This document shows, in pieces, positions 10,321 through 21,621 of a DNA stretch of 64,000 bases. How positions within the stretch are numbered: position 1 is the stretch's first letter; the number at the start of each line of letters is the position of its first letter. Made by a program: the position numbers and the translations under genes. Origin of the DNA: Zygnema cylindricum (lineage: Eukaryota > Streptophyta > Zygnematophyceae > Zygnematales > Zygnemataceae); contig JBBHKE010001064.1 of assembly GCA_037447655.1 (NCBI GenBank), positions 176,677-240,676 of the forward strand. Direction: 5' to 3'. A model generated the notes under the pieces. It had not been told where the DNA came from. It did not search any database and was given only the letters and a program-made list of their open reading frames with translations.

Positions 10321-11070
10321 TGACTTCTATTGCTTCTTCTTCATCTTTAGTACCAGCGGCTGTCTCAAAACAACAGAAAGTCACACTAATAGTTAGTGTA
10401 TTGGTACCGATAGTTTGTGTTTAGTAAACTGAGGCAAATGATACAAAAATCTCAGACTTTAACAACACAGTGGCAACTCATTTTATTCTCGGGCGTCTCA
10501 CTCAAGCGAATGCCACACCTCACATGAATGTGGAGAAGGCGGCTGAGCTGTGGGAGGCTCTTCTAAGTGTTTACAAGAGTGGTACGATCAAGCAGCAAAA
10601 GCTGGCAGATCAATATGTACAAGCATATGTTTACAAAGAAGGAAAGATGTTAGACTTTTCTAATGATCTGTTGGAAATATATATGGAGTTCGAGATTGCC
10701 AAAAAACGAGAGATCGAGAAAGTAAAGGTGAATACTTTGTTGATGAAACTTTTGGATGATATTGAGAACAAAATTAAAAGGGTTCAAGATTTGCTAGATA
10801 ATTGATGGATCTGGAACCCCAATGATGGGATGATTTTAGTTCGAGAAAGTACAATTGAGATTCGAAGAGGGGGGAAGTGTTCAACCATTGGCTCCTAGAA
10901 CTGTCTTGAAGGATAATGATTCCTAGAAACCTTATGGAAACTTTGGTGGAGGAGGAAGAGGAAACCGATCACACGAATCTCTATTTAGGCCTCCGAAGGG
11001 GCTCTGTCCATTTTGTAAGAAGGCGGGATATTACATGGCGGAGTGTATTAAACTACAAGAGTTGATATTA
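10321..11070 (+). pseudogene. Copia gag of relic B
   Basis: The start reads Met-Thr-Ser-Ile-Ala-Ser-Ser-Ser-Ser-Leu (10,321), a serine-rich beginning shared with the gag start after LTR K3. An open 111-codon segment (10,470-10,805) carries the gag core: ELWEALLSVYKSGTIKQQ and DFSNDLLEIYMEFEIA. The nucleocapsid zinc knuckle near 11,010 reads CPFCKKAGYYMAEC, in which the usual histidine of CCHC is tyrosine. Several stops lie between the core and the knuckle. Gag packages the element RNA in cytoplasmic particles. Confidence 0.75.
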
Positions 11071-11469
11071 AAGGAGAAGCAGATCGGTAGATTAGCCGGA
11101 GAAAAAAAGAAGGCATTTGTGGAAACACAAGTCATAAGAGAGGATTCCGATGAGGACTATGGAGAACTCCTCCTCAACGAGAGGGTGGAGGTGAAAGGCG
11201 AGCCAAAAATTCCAATGAGGCAAAATTTTGCTTTCGGCGGAGTAAGAGAAGCTTCCAAAGAAGGTTGGATTATTCATTCAGGTGCCTCTATGCATATGTG
11301 TAGAGAAAAACAGTTGTTTACCAAAATGAGAGAAATCCCTATTGTAGAGATATATTATGGGGATGGGAGAGTAGTAACCACTACTTTAGTGGGATGTGTG
11401 GATCTAAAATTCTTAGTTGAAGGTAAGACAACCATAGTCACTTTCTCCGATGTTCTTCCTATCCCATAG
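11035..11469 (+). pseudogene. Zinc knuckle tail and aspartic protease of relic B
   Basis: This 144-codon open segment joins the end of the zinc knuckle to the retropepsin. The catalytic motif should be DSGAS but reads WIIHSGASMHMC, so the aspartate is replaced by histidine. The flap-side region (EIYYGDGRVVTTTLVGCV) and FSDVLPIP are intact. Retropepsin cleaves the polyprotein, and loss of its only catalytic aspartate would abolish activity. A stop after FSDVLPIP separates it from integrase. Confidence 0.8.
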
Positions 11470-11629
11470 TTGAACAATAATCTTATCTCTATGTTGGTCT
11501 TAGATGATAAGGGTTTTTAGACTAATACTAAGAAAAGAGTCTTTGTTGCTAGCTATGAGGAAGAAGTATATTTCATATCTCAAAAGGGTAGCCACAGAAT
11601 GTTTAGGTTGAATAATAATGGAAAGACGG

Positions 11630-12250
11630 GGGTTTACTATGCGGGTGTAATTGATTTGATGATTTGGCATAAAAGATTGGGACATGTGCATCTAGATAGA
11701 TTGAAAGAAATTAAGAAAATGGGTGTAGTTGAGGGAATTCATTTCAGAGATAATGAGACCTTGGATGAATAAAGTGGATGTGCTCAAGGTAATGCCCACA
11801 GATTACCTTTCCCAAAAGCAGCAATATATAAAGGTGAAAAGGTCCTAGATCTAGTTCATACTGACATGTAGGGACCAGCCAAAGTACTGTCAATTGGAGG
11901 AAAAAGATTTATGCTTACTATCACTCATGATTGGTCTACAAACTCTAGAGTTTATTTCTTGAAAAAAAAAAACCAAAGGCTTCGGCTTATTTTAAGGAGT
12001 ATAAAGCATGGAGTGAAAAGCTTCATGAGACACCTATAAAGAGAGTGAGGAGTGATAATGGGGGTGAATACACTTCTAATGAGTTTGAGGATTTCTTGAA
12101 AGAGGAAGGGGTTCAACACCAAAAGAATGTTCCAAAGAACCCAGAACAAAATGGTGTAGCCGAGAGACTAAATCGGACATTAAGTGATAGTGCCCGTAGT
12201 ATATTCTCGGATAAAAAGATAAGAAAAATTTTTGGGCAGAAGCTATGAAT
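11630..12250 (+). pseudogene. Copia integrase of relic B
   Basis: The pre-integrase zinc motif (MIWHKRLGHVHLDRL, then SGCAQGNAHR) is followed by DLVHTDM, a stop, FMLTITHDWSTNSRVYFL, a frame change in a poly-A run at about 11,963, RSDNGGEYTSNEF, and PEQNGVAERLNRTL. The three DDE acidic residues are present across frames. One open frame (12,045-12,248) covers the last two. A further frameshift near 12,245 moves to the C-terminal region, which reads TPYERWTGRKPNISHLKVFG. Confidence 0.85.
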
Positions 12251-12838
12251 TCTGCTAACCATCTCAAAAATAGAGTCCTTACCTTGGCGATAAAAGGACA
12301 AACACCTTATGAAAGATGGACAGGGAGAAAACCTAATATTTCACATTTAAAGGTGTTCGGAAGTCAAATGTTTAGTCTAAACACAGACAAATCTGATTGG
12401 AAGTTAGATGCAAGGGGAAAGTCCATATACCTACTTGGATATGATGAAAATGTAAAGGGATATAGAGTTGATGATCTCGGAAGAGAAGACATAATTCGAG
12501 TTAAACACTTGGTAGTCATGGATGAAACAAAGTCCATAGATCCCTTTAAATACACTATACCAGTTAGAATTAGAATTGAATCCGAAAATGAGTTGGATTC
12601 AAATTCTTCTAACCAAACTCCGAATCAGCCTGCCCTCTCTTGGAGTCACAGTTTTCGGGCTAAAACGAGGATGAAAACGAGGAAAGACCATAAATGGACG
12701 ATGAACGTCCGGAGATGGACTCCACAGATAGGGGAGAAGATGAAGTTGTTCGGAGAAATCCGAGATTACCCTCTATCCCATCATAAGAGTTTGAAAGAGG
12801 AAGGAGAAGCAGCAAGAGACGTCAAGAGAGATAGGTAA
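12245..12838 (+). pseudogene. Integrase C-terminal domain and linker of relic B
   Basis: This is a 197-codon open stretch. It begins with NSANHLKNRVLT and contains the conserved GQTPYERWTGRKPNISHLKV and FLLGY-like YLLGYDENVKGYRV blocks of copia integrases. It then passes into an acidic/basic low-complexity linker (about residues 105-197) before the polymerase. It would have been the middle of the polyprotein. Confidence 0.8.
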
Positions 12839-12864
12839 AAAACAAGGTAACTAAGCTGTCACAT

Positions 12865-13700
12865 TTGAGGGAACCCCATACTTACTTGGAGGCAATAAAT
12901 AGTCCGGAAAATAGTAGATGGATGACACCCATTAATGATGAGATGGCTTCCATTATGGAAGCAAACACATGGGAGTTGGTGGATTGTCCTCCGGACAGAA
13001 AGCCGATAGGATGCAAGTGGGTATTTAAGTTGAAACTCAATCCGGATAACACTATCGAGCGATACAAGGCCAGATTAGTGGCAAAGGGGTTCACACAGAA
13101 AGAAGGAATCGATTATGAGGAGACCTTCGCTCCGGTTGTTAGATTTCCCTCTGTTCGAATTCTACTTAGTCTAGCAGCAGCGGAAGACATGGAAGTACAC
13201 CAAATGGACAAAAAAACCTCTTTTTTACAAGGAGAATTAGAGGAAGAGATCTTCATGCGATAGTAGGAAGGGTTTGTGGAGAGAGAAGAAGAAAGTAAGG
13301 TGTGCAGATTGATAAAGTCTCTTTATGGACTAAAGCAGATCCATGCCAATGGAACAAGAAGCTAGACGAGTTTTTGACAAGTTAGGGATATATCCAAATT
13401 AGTTCGGATCACTTCATCTATCTATTTGAGGACGAGGAAGGTATAATTTTCATTGCCAACTTTGTTGATGATTTACTTGTTTTTAGTAAATCAATGGAGA
13501 AAATGAATGGATTAAAAAAAAAACTAACGAGTAAATTTAGAATAAAAGACTTGGGAGACACAAAATACATTTTGGGAATTCAGATGGAGAGGGATAGAGA
13601 GAAGAAAGTAATTAGGTTAACTAAAAAGAAAGTAATCTGATATATGATTGAAAAATTTCAAATGGATAGGGGAAATAGTTGTATAACCCTAATGGATTTA
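12865..13700 (+). pseudogene. Copia reverse transcriptase of relic B
   Basis: The first 132 codons (12,865-13,263) are open: [56 protein letters not shown], and the first catalytic aspartate in HQMDKKTSFLQGELEEE. A stop at 13,261 and a frameshift near 13,340 follow. The polymerase box is FVDDLLVFSKS near 13,462, with both aspartates kept, then DLGDTKYILGIQMERDR. The sequence is the closest in the window to an intact polymerase. Confidence 0.9.
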
Positions 13701-13779
13701 AAGAAGGCAAAAGATGTGAGTTTAAGAGGGGGAGTTGTGATCTTGGATGATGAGTTAGGAGGAGGAAAGCAAGTTTATG

Positions 13780-14382
13780 CAAAATATTCCGTATAGACAT
13801 GTTGTCGGTAGTTTGATCTATTTTATGAACTATACTAGTCTTGATATAGCTGCAGCTATAAGAATATTAAGTAAGAGTCTGAATGATCATAAGAAGAAAG
13901 ATTGGGAAGCGGCCAAGACAGTCATGTGATATTTTATAGGAACAAAAGATATGTGGTTGCATTTGGGACGGGATAATACTAACATCACCACTTCGAGTGA
14001 TGCCTGTTATGGGGATGCTCCGATGACGAGGTGTACTTTTGGATATGTGTTGCATGTTAGGAATAGGGGGTGGCGATGTAATGCTTGAAAGCAAAAAAAA
14101 GATGATTACTCGGTCGAGGACGAAAGGAGGAGAGAATCAGAGTATGGAGTCAATTTTTTTTTTATGATAATCAGCGGCAGTGCAATGCACGACAAACCAA
14201 AGCATCACTTTAGAGCAATGCATATGGATATCAGATTGTGCTTTGTTGGAGAAGGTTGAGAATAAAACTATTAGTTTGGAATATAGACGGATGGAGATGG
14301 TAACAGACATGATGACTAAACGGTTCCTTCTCCTATTTAGTATTTTGTAGATGTGGACTAAACAAAAGATAGATTAGTGGGG
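13780..14382 (+). pseudogene. Copia RNase H and 3' end of relic B
   Basis: GSLIYFMNYTSLDIAAAI (about 13,810) is followed by LSKSLNDHKKKDWEAAK and SSDACYGDAPMTRCTFGYV. The later part is scrambled by indels around a poly-T run at 14,153. The closing RNase H motif reads EMVTDMMTKRF near 14,300. A purine tract follows at about 14,368-14,381. Confidence 0.75.
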
Positions 14383-15170
14383 GATTTGAAAAGGTATTTT
14401 TATCTTCTATCTCTTTGACAGTATATGGTCTTAATACAACCCTCATACGTGTCGTTGTCATTGAAAAATAACAGGCAGCCATGGATGCCTTAGGCAGGCA
14501 AGGAGACATGCTAAAAGAGCACGAGGCATAGCCCTTTGCAAAAGATAGGCGGTTAGACCAAGATTTCATCCTAGGTCCCACCGAATGACCACCATTTGGC
14601 TTAGCCGTTTGCCTTATTGATTAGGTCTTGATGAAGCGTTGTGTGTATAGGGTATGAATGGTATTTAAACATATACACGACGACATATTCCATTTAATGG
14701 ATTGCGGTACACAATGAACATAAAACAAATAGGAATGCACGAAATACAGGACCGCAAGAAATGAACGAAAACACATTTAATTTCAACGGACGAAATCAAA
14801 TGTCAATTCCAGATCGACGGCTCACACTGGAGCCGACACACCGGAGTGGATATTTGGCGGTTTGCAAGCTAATGATGGCGGACGATATGTGGCGAGCCAT
14901 GAGTGGACAGCGGACATTACTAGTCGTGTGAAATATTTTCATGATATATTTGATGTTCGATATATCGAATATCGAATGGTCAGTAGGCTCTATAGATCGC
15001 TCTTGGACCAACAAAAAACAGTCGCGATATATTTGGTGGGAGGAAGGGGTACGTACGGATTCAGTATGGTAAATCGTACGCTAAATAACACAATAAATAT
15101 CACAATAAATCATGTAGATTCCCCTCCCCCTCTCCCCCCCCACTGAGCGAGCGGGGCTTTTCAAAATATT
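14383..15170 (+). repeat. Diverged family L-like LTR after relic B
   Basis: Blocks shared with family L copies are recognisable in order: GGCAGCCATGG near 14,474, GCATAGCC plus GGTTAGACC near 14,525-14,560, a purine-rich CGGACGAAATCAAATG stretch near 14,788, and ACACTGGAGCC near 14,825. Position after the RNase H end and polypurine tract suggests B's 3' LTR. Similarity is patchy, so this is an inference. Confidence 0.4.
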
Positions 15171-16015
15171 TAGGACATAACATCCCTTCGATATATCGCG
15201 GTTAAAATACATTGGGTTATCAGCCGATATATCGTCTCACTATCACAACATGAAGTTTATATATTGATTATCAGGTACTCAAAATTAGGTGCATATTGAA
15301 TATCCGCAAGGGGCCTTCGATACACAACACTAACCTTTGGTCTAATGGAGCATCACTTTTTTGTACTTAATAGCTACTCCGTCCGAACAGAAGTTACAAA
15401 CAATTTTTATAAATTATATTTATAAATCATATAGTACAAGGTTTATTAATTTAATGAACACACAATTGTGAGGACAACTTATTTGTCTCGGTTTAATATT
15501 TCACACTCCTTTTTCTTCCAATAACCAACATTATCATGTATAGAATTTATAGCGATAGGAAATTTATTGATAAACAACACTATCTAAAACCCTTGAATTT
15601 GTACAACGAGCTAGATTTGGTGTGTCCACATAAAAAATAAATGTAGATTAAGCGTACTAAACATTTTTCATACACACAAATCTCGAATAGTGTACATTCT
15701 CAAATTCATCACTGAATCGATAATTTAATAAGATAGAAAATTAGTCTGACAAATAAATACTCAAACAAATAAATTTACAAGTTAATAAACAAAACAACAA
15801 AAAAAATCTTTTTTTTTCATCCTCACAAAAATTACCTTTTTCCTCAAAAAAACGGAAGCTGTAGGTGAATCGATGTCAAGTTGGTCAGTTATTGACTGGT
15901 GCGTAGCGGAATAGTTATTGCCCTGACTAACACGCGTCGACAATCCCCACTTATAGATAATCCAAGTTGTCGACGTTTCCTTTCATCCAAGGAAACGGTC
16001 ATCCAAAGAAACCAT
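15171..16015. other. Non-coding AT-rich interval
   Basis: No gene or clear mobile element was recognised. Repeated CGATATATCG-type motifs (15,190-15,240) resemble ones at 60,460-60,500. Confidence 0.4.
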
Positions 16016-17322
16016 GCCATTGGGTGAAATTCAATGGGCTCCATTGCCACACAAAATTCGCAGATCAAAAGAAGTAAATCTAGATAGTGCCAACTCCAAG
16101 TTTATATAAACCCAAATGATTGACCCCTTGACAATCAAAACCCCATTACAACTTCACCCTTGTGAAATAAGACTTTCTGTGTGCTCAGTTCCACCACAGT
16201 ATGCAAAGTTAGAATATAAGATATGAACACATTCACCCAATTTGACTTTCCCTTAGAAATGCAGCCACCCTGGCAGGCAAAAAACTCTAACCGATTACAC
16301 CCCTGTGTAGCCTGGACTCCCTTAAGTCCGCAGCAAAAAGAGTCACTGAAAATGGTCAACTGAATTGATAGTTACTGCTGGCTAAAGTTTGCCTTTTATA
16401 CAAAGTTCTCTCTAGGAGAGACGGCTACCATGTATGAAAATATTCGGCACCACTCTAGGTCTGCCACGTGGTGAACAAGTCGTCGCTATTCTGTCTTTTT
16501 TTTTCTCCGAGATCCTATAGGATGATGCCGCGTGTCATTTTGACTCGCCGAACTAATTTTTGTTGACCGTTGAATTTCAACGGTCCTCGTTTCGCGTTGA
16601 CCGTTGAAATCCGCGTTAACATGGAACTAGTTGTAGTACATACCAATCATGTATGCACCATACAAGAAAGTACAGGTGTTGGAGTACTTTCTGTACGGTC
16701 AATGTATGACAACGCCATACTGCGACATTTGTCATATCGAGACTCGTCATCTCGGGTTCTGGAAATCCCGCAATCCTGCAGGAACATGCCACATGTCATC
16801 CGAGGTGGCGGTGCCCGAAACGCCACATCGCCCACTCTGGAATCCCGGCTCACACCACTGCCATTGACTCAGATCAAATATTCCATCCGGACCGTCGAAA
16901 TGAAATGCCATTTTGTTAATTTAATGTGGTCCGAATTACGTGCGGTCTTATTCTTTTCCATGTATATTCTGTTCTGTATTTTGTTAAATGAAACATACCA
17001 CTAGGTACATGTTTATATATTTATCACACCCTATGTCCTTTAGCACTAGTCCTAGACTATAAGATAAAGCTGACGGCTATTTGTGGTTTGGCAGAAGGTA
17101 GATACTAGGATCAAATCCTGGGTCTGTAAATTCCCATTTTGGTGAATCTACCAATTTCAACTCCTGTTTCTCTAGAAGGCCTAGGCAGCCATGGTTCTAA
17201 CTCCCTATCTAGCCTTTAGTGGCTACAACAAGTGTGGGGGCATGGAGAAGGGAGTTAGAGGCAGACTGCCTCTGCCATTTGCTATCCTTATAAAGACCTA
17301 GAAAATACATAACTATCAACAA
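16016..17322 (-). repeat. LTR family L, copy 2 (minus strand)
   Basis: On the minus strand this copy starts near TGTTGATAGTTATGTATTTTCTAGG (17,300-17,322 region). It contains the family's GGCAGTCTGCC block and the CATGGCTGCC block, then a TATA-like TATAAAAGGC at about 16,391-16,400, and ends in sequence shared with copy 3 (GGAGCCCA...). It matches copies 1, 3 and 4 in the same block order. No flanking coding sequence remains, so it is probably a solo or truncated LTR. No target duplication was resolved. Confidence 0.6.
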
Positions 17323-17560
17323 TGAGATCTAGGAGTATTTTGTTTATGCCAGTTCAACATAAATAAGGTGGTGTGCTTGTGTAACCAAAACTTCAGAATG
17401 TTACTTTGGATTTTAGCGCAGATTTTCCGGTGTACTCTTCAAAGTGCTTGTATGTCATTCGTTACTTGGGCCTTCGGTAATTTAAATATGTTACAATTGT
17501 ATGCGTCTACAAAATGTGCAACAGGAACGGAACAAAATATAGGCGACTAGAAAAATTGCT
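17323..17560. other. Short interval without recognised features
   Basis: No family signature or repeat was identified between LTR L2 and the large inverted repeat. Confidence 0.4.
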
Positions 17561-17564
17561 TTAA

Positions 17565-18040
17565 TTGATGAAGTCTACAAAAATGGTGATGGTTGTAGAC
17601 GTCGAGTTTTTTGAGACATTCTAGATGTTTAGGGTTTTGTGATATTGCGAAGTCATGCTACCTTGTGACCTCATTCATACGTAAATATTCCGCCATGGTT
17701 TCCCGATTTCTTTTATTTATATTACATCATTTAATATGCCATCAAACTACAACCAAAGATATTTAATATTAAAAAAAAAATCTCTTTCATTTGGTACTAT
17801 TATTGTTGTACTTCATTTTGAGAAGAGTGAAAGAGGAGCGGTTGAGTGAGAAAGAGTGGGAGAGATGAGGACGACATAGAATTTTGAAGAGGACCCATCA
17901 ATGAAAATGGAGGTCTAAGACCATTGATCATTTTTTTCCGTACATGCTCGTCATTATCCTTCGTACATGCGCATGACGAGCAAGGAAAAAAATAATGTGT
18001 ACTCTCCTTCGTGCCAAAAAATTTGAAGACGTTTAACACG
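17565..18040 (+). repeat. Left arm of a large inverted repeat
   Basis: This arm matches the reverse complement of about 19,620-20,045. Shared blocks in order include AGACGTCGAGTTTTTTG, GCGGTTGAGT, GGAGAGAYGAGGAC, GGACCCATSAAT, GGTCTAAGACC, GTACATGCTCGTCA and AAGACGTT. A third, single-arm copy lies at about 51,545-51,960. Arms several hundred bases long with about 1.6 kb between them suggest a foldback or long-TIR DNA transposon. Confidence 0.7.
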
Positions 18041-18797
18041 TGTGATAGCATTTTACTATTCGTCAATCGGCTATTATTTCTATTAAAATCACCTGGCGAG
18101 TCGCTTTTATTAAAAGTGTGAAAATGAGCCGGAAGTGGGTAGAAAGGATAATTATGCCAGATTGTAGTACTTTCAAAGTTTCAAAAGGACGCGAAATGTA
18201 CTTTCGTTCTTGCCCATTCTTTATACGACGTAAGATTTCCTCGTTGCAGTTCCCATTTTTTGTAAAAACGACGTACAAAAACCCACAGTGCCTAATTCGT
18301 ATATCCTAAAATATGCATTTTTTTTTAAATTGCGGAATAATATTTGAGGGCAGCTTGTTACTTGTTTTTATTAAGTCAAATGGTCAATTGAAAAAAAATG
18401 ACAGCTCAAAAGTTAGTGAGTTTGGTGCGTAAGGTCGGGGTTAAAGCTGGAGGCTTTGCAATCGTACAGACTACTTTAAAGGCTTTTGCAATTGTATGAA
18501 CAACTTTAAAGGCTGGAATATTTATAACCTGGTTACACAGGGTAACGTTTGTAAATGAACGTATTGACCGAGGCGGTGTGCCCATGTGTTAAAGTAAGGA
18601 TTTTCTTCTAAATGGGACATTAACGAGAAAATCTTGCGTCGTACTAAAAAAGTGTGAGAACCAAAATGAAGTTTTAAACGTACTCTAATTTGGCGTTATT
18701 ATCATTTCGACTCAATTCCACGTCATTCCAATTGATTTTTAAACTTCGAATAAAATAGACTAGCGAGATGATTCTATCTAGATTAATAGTCGACTAA

Positions 18798-19593
18798 GGG
18801 TGCGTCTCTATGTGGTTAAGTAAGGGTTTTTTTCTGTCGTTTTCCTGTAAAACTTAGAGCCGTACCGCGTAAGTTTCAACCGTACAATAAAATAGAAAAA
18901 AAGAGAAGTACATTTTGCGTCATCATTGGATTTAAAATGTACTACATCTTGTCGTCTTGTGTTCTTCGACCCACTTCGACGACAAAAAACGTCATCTTCA
19001 ACCTTATCTTTAAAATATAGGGCTGATGTGTTTTAAAATTAAGGATTTTCTATAAACAAATAGGAACACGTCTTCGCACGTGTACTCTTTTGTTCAAAAA
19101 TTCAAACGGTTTCAAGCGACGTGGAAGTGTACACGATTCGCTATATTTTGTCCGTTTTTGTTCAATACGACAAAGAGAAGTACACAGTTTGTTTTATTTT
19201 GTCTGTTTCCATCCGGTACGGATTTTTTTTTTGCAGGGGTCTCAAGGTTCCGATGCCATTTCACGTCGAGCCGACAATAGACGCAAAGGCAAAACGCATC
19301 TTCTTCAACGGTGAAACGGCACAGGCTGGAGGGCAGTAGGTCTACAATGTCACGAAAAATCAGTGACGTCACAAAAGTCACGCGACGTCACAGGCAGCTA
19401 CGAAAAATGACGTGGGTCATCACAGATTGTAGACGTTGACAGTCGTCACGGGCATTGTCGACGTATACAATCGTCACGCCTTAAGTGACAATTTCATTTG
19501 GTACACATAGGGACACCCGAAATCCGGGTCAGCCGGATCTGCGCTGAAAAACAAAAAAAAAACTGTAAGTTTGAAGTACATAGAGACGCACCC
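18798..19593 (+). mobile_element. PIF/Harbinger-like non-autonomous element G1 (796 bp)
   Basis: The terminal inverted repeat GGGTGCGTCTCTATGT occurs at 18,798 and, inverted, at the right end (19,578-19,593). TAA flanks both sides (18,795-18,797 and 19,594-19,596). A 3-bp TAA/TTA duplication with GGG-initial termini is the pattern of PIF/Harbinger and Tourist elements. No transposase is encoded. Internal blocks (CCGATGCCATTTCACGTC, GACAATGYACGTGACG-type motifs) recur in copies at 29.3-29.8, 53.5-54.2 and 57.9-58.7 kb. It sits in the loop of the large inverted repeat. Confidence 0.8.
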
Positions 19594-19619
19594 TAACTAA
19601 TAGGAAAGCATAACCTGAC

Positions 19620-20045
19620 TCGTCAACGTCTTAAATTTTATTTCAAAGAACGAGAGTTTACGCTATTTTTTGTCGCGCATGTACGTAGAAAATTGACGAG
19701 CATGTACACGAAAAAATTAGTAGCGGTCTTAGACCGCCACTTTTATTCATGGGTCCTTTGCAAAAGTATACGTTGTCCTCGTCTCTCCCTTTCATTTTAA
19801 CTCAACCGCTCTCCTCTCTCTCTCTTTTAGACATGAAATAAAACAATATAGTTTTTTTTTCCTTTTTTTTTAATACCTTTGGTCATAGTGTAGTGGCGTA
19901 TTGAATGATAATATATGGAAAAAAGAAATCGAGAAGCCATGATGGAAAATTTCGATACTAGTGACGTCACAAGTGAGCATGAATTCACAATATCACAAAA
20001 AACTCGACGTCCACAACCGTTGTTGTTTTTGTAGACGTCACCCAC
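19620..20045 (-). repeat. Right arm of the large inverted repeat
   Basis: This is the inverted partner of 17,565-18,040. The outer end carries the GTAGACGTC motif, as does the left arm's outer end. The arms diverge by scattered substitutions and small indels, so transcripts through the region could fold imperfectly. Confidence 0.7.
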
Positions 20046-20394
20046 TTTTTGGAAGGTTTGTAGTCATCTTCAAATGTTATAAAATTGTACCCACGTCTAC
20101 AACCGTTACATTTGAAAGTAATAATTTCGTTTTGAGACGTATGAACACTTTAAAAAGTAAAATGGAACGTTTTTTCTAAAATCCAAAGTTACATTCTGAA
20201 GTGTTGGTTACATAGGCACACCACCTAATGTTAAGGTTCTATTATGCGGTCTCAATAAACGTACGGATGCGTTTACTTAACACATGTGGTTCCATTACAT
20301 CTGGACAATAAAAATAGATGTCATATTTGTACGGATTTGGACTTTTTTCCGAAAACAACTTAGTATTCGTTTGTTTCGTAAATTTCGCAAATCT

Positions 20395-20885
20395 CGTAAA
20401 AAGACGTTGCTTCATCTGCGCGCGCGTATTTTTTATTTGTCCTCCACTCCGTCTTCAGAAGGAAGACGCCGTTGGAGACGCCATAAATTCTGCCACTCGT
20501 CGCTAGTTTGTTGCACTTTTCAAAGACGTTGTAAATTCCGTCTCTCGTCTCTTGTTCGTTGCACTTTTCAAAGAAGCCATAAATTTCGCTCAAATAAAAA
20601 TACGCGCACGAAAATGAGGCAAAAGTGTGAAAATGAAACAAAATTGTTAAGTGCAATGAACTAGAGGTGAGCGACGGAATTTATGGCGTCTTTGAAAACT
20701 GCAACGAACTAGCGGCGAGCGGCGGAATTTACGGCGACTTCCTTCTGAAGCCGGACTGGAGGACATGTTTTGCTTCATTTGCGCACTCGTATTTTTATTT
20801 CCTCCAGTCCGTCTTCAAAAGGAAGCCGCCATTGGAGACGCCGTAAATTCTGCCGCTCACCGCTAGTTCGTTGCACGTTTCAGTT
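20395..20885. repeat. Alternating inverted and direct repeats (hairpin cluster)
   Basis: A module containing GTCCTCCASTCCGTCTTC, GGAAGMCGCC, TTGGAGACGCC, TAAATTCYGCC and CGCTAGTTYGTTGCAC occurs in plus orientation at 20,400-20,520, in inverted orientation at 20,655-20,765, and again in plus orientation at 20,770-20,880. Neighbouring copies can pair into hairpins about 100 bp long. The open frames here (20,284-20,664 and shadows) have no family similarity and are by-products of the repeat. Confidence 0.8.
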
Positions 20886-21001
20886 TTAGGCTATTGAATA
20901 TTTAAATTTTTAATTTTAAAAGTAAAAAAAAAGTTAGAATTTTACTGCTAATTTTATAAAATTTGAAATTGTTTTCTACGCACTCTACGTAGTATTCGTT
21001 A

Positions 21002-21619
21002 CACCGCGAAATTGTAATTAGAGTAAATTACTCTAATTCGGTCGCTCGAAATTTCGACTCTATCACATCAAATAGAGTAATCGATTCTAATTTTTTCATT
21101 ATTCTAATTTAGGTGAGGTTTAATTAGCGTAAAAAATTCTAATATAGGTTATTTTTAAATAGTGTGGAGTATGGACGACGTCTACCGTGCAAAATTGTAC
21201 TTTTATAAGTAAAAAAGTACAAAAAATGAGTTAATAGAACCGCGCTCGCACGTGAAATCGCACTAAACAAAAAAATCAATCACATCGAAAAAAAGCCGTT
21301 TGCATAACTCTCGTCCGTCGACAGCATCGTCGTCAGTGTGAACATTAACTGACATTCAATGCGACAAATAATATTAGCGTCATAATGACGTCAATACTAT
21401 ACCGGACTGACACATTTTGTACGTCTACGTAATTTAGTGTTCATAATTATCGCGCACATAATTATCGCCGACATAACCCAATATAGAATAACTAAATAAA
21501 TTAGAGTAAACTTCATAGTATAAAAAGCTCTATCACATAAATTAGCGTCAATTACTCTAATTGTTTTTTTTTGTTTTTTTACTCTAATTTTTTCATTACT
21601 CTAATTACGATTCGCGGTG
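21002..21619. mobile_element. Stowaway-like element Z1 (618 bp)
   Basis: The termini CACCGCGAA... and ...ACGATTCGCGGTG are inverted repeats flanked by TA on each side (21,000-21,001 and 21,620-21,621). The interior is AT-rich with repeated AGAGTAAATTACTCT-like motifs. The family recurs at 49,044, 51,005, 57,643 and 62,499, always at a TA dinucleotide, as expected for Tc1/mariner-mobilised Stowaway MITEs. Confidence 0.75.
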
Positions 21620-21621
21620 TA

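Larger units (their letters stand above)
10320..14382 (+). mobile_element. Ty1/copia relic B (plus strand), nearly complete internal region
   Basis: This is the fullest copia internal region in the window: gag (10,321-11,070), protease (about 11,250-11,470), pre-integrase and integrase (11,630-12,560), reverse transcriptase (12,865-13,700) and RNase H (13,780-14,340), then a purine-rich tract (AGTGGGGGATT) near 14,375. Stop codons and frameshifts occur in every module. The downstream sequence resembles diverged family L and not the K-type LTR found upstream, so B may be a chimera of two families or have lost its own 5' LTR. Confidence 0.85.
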
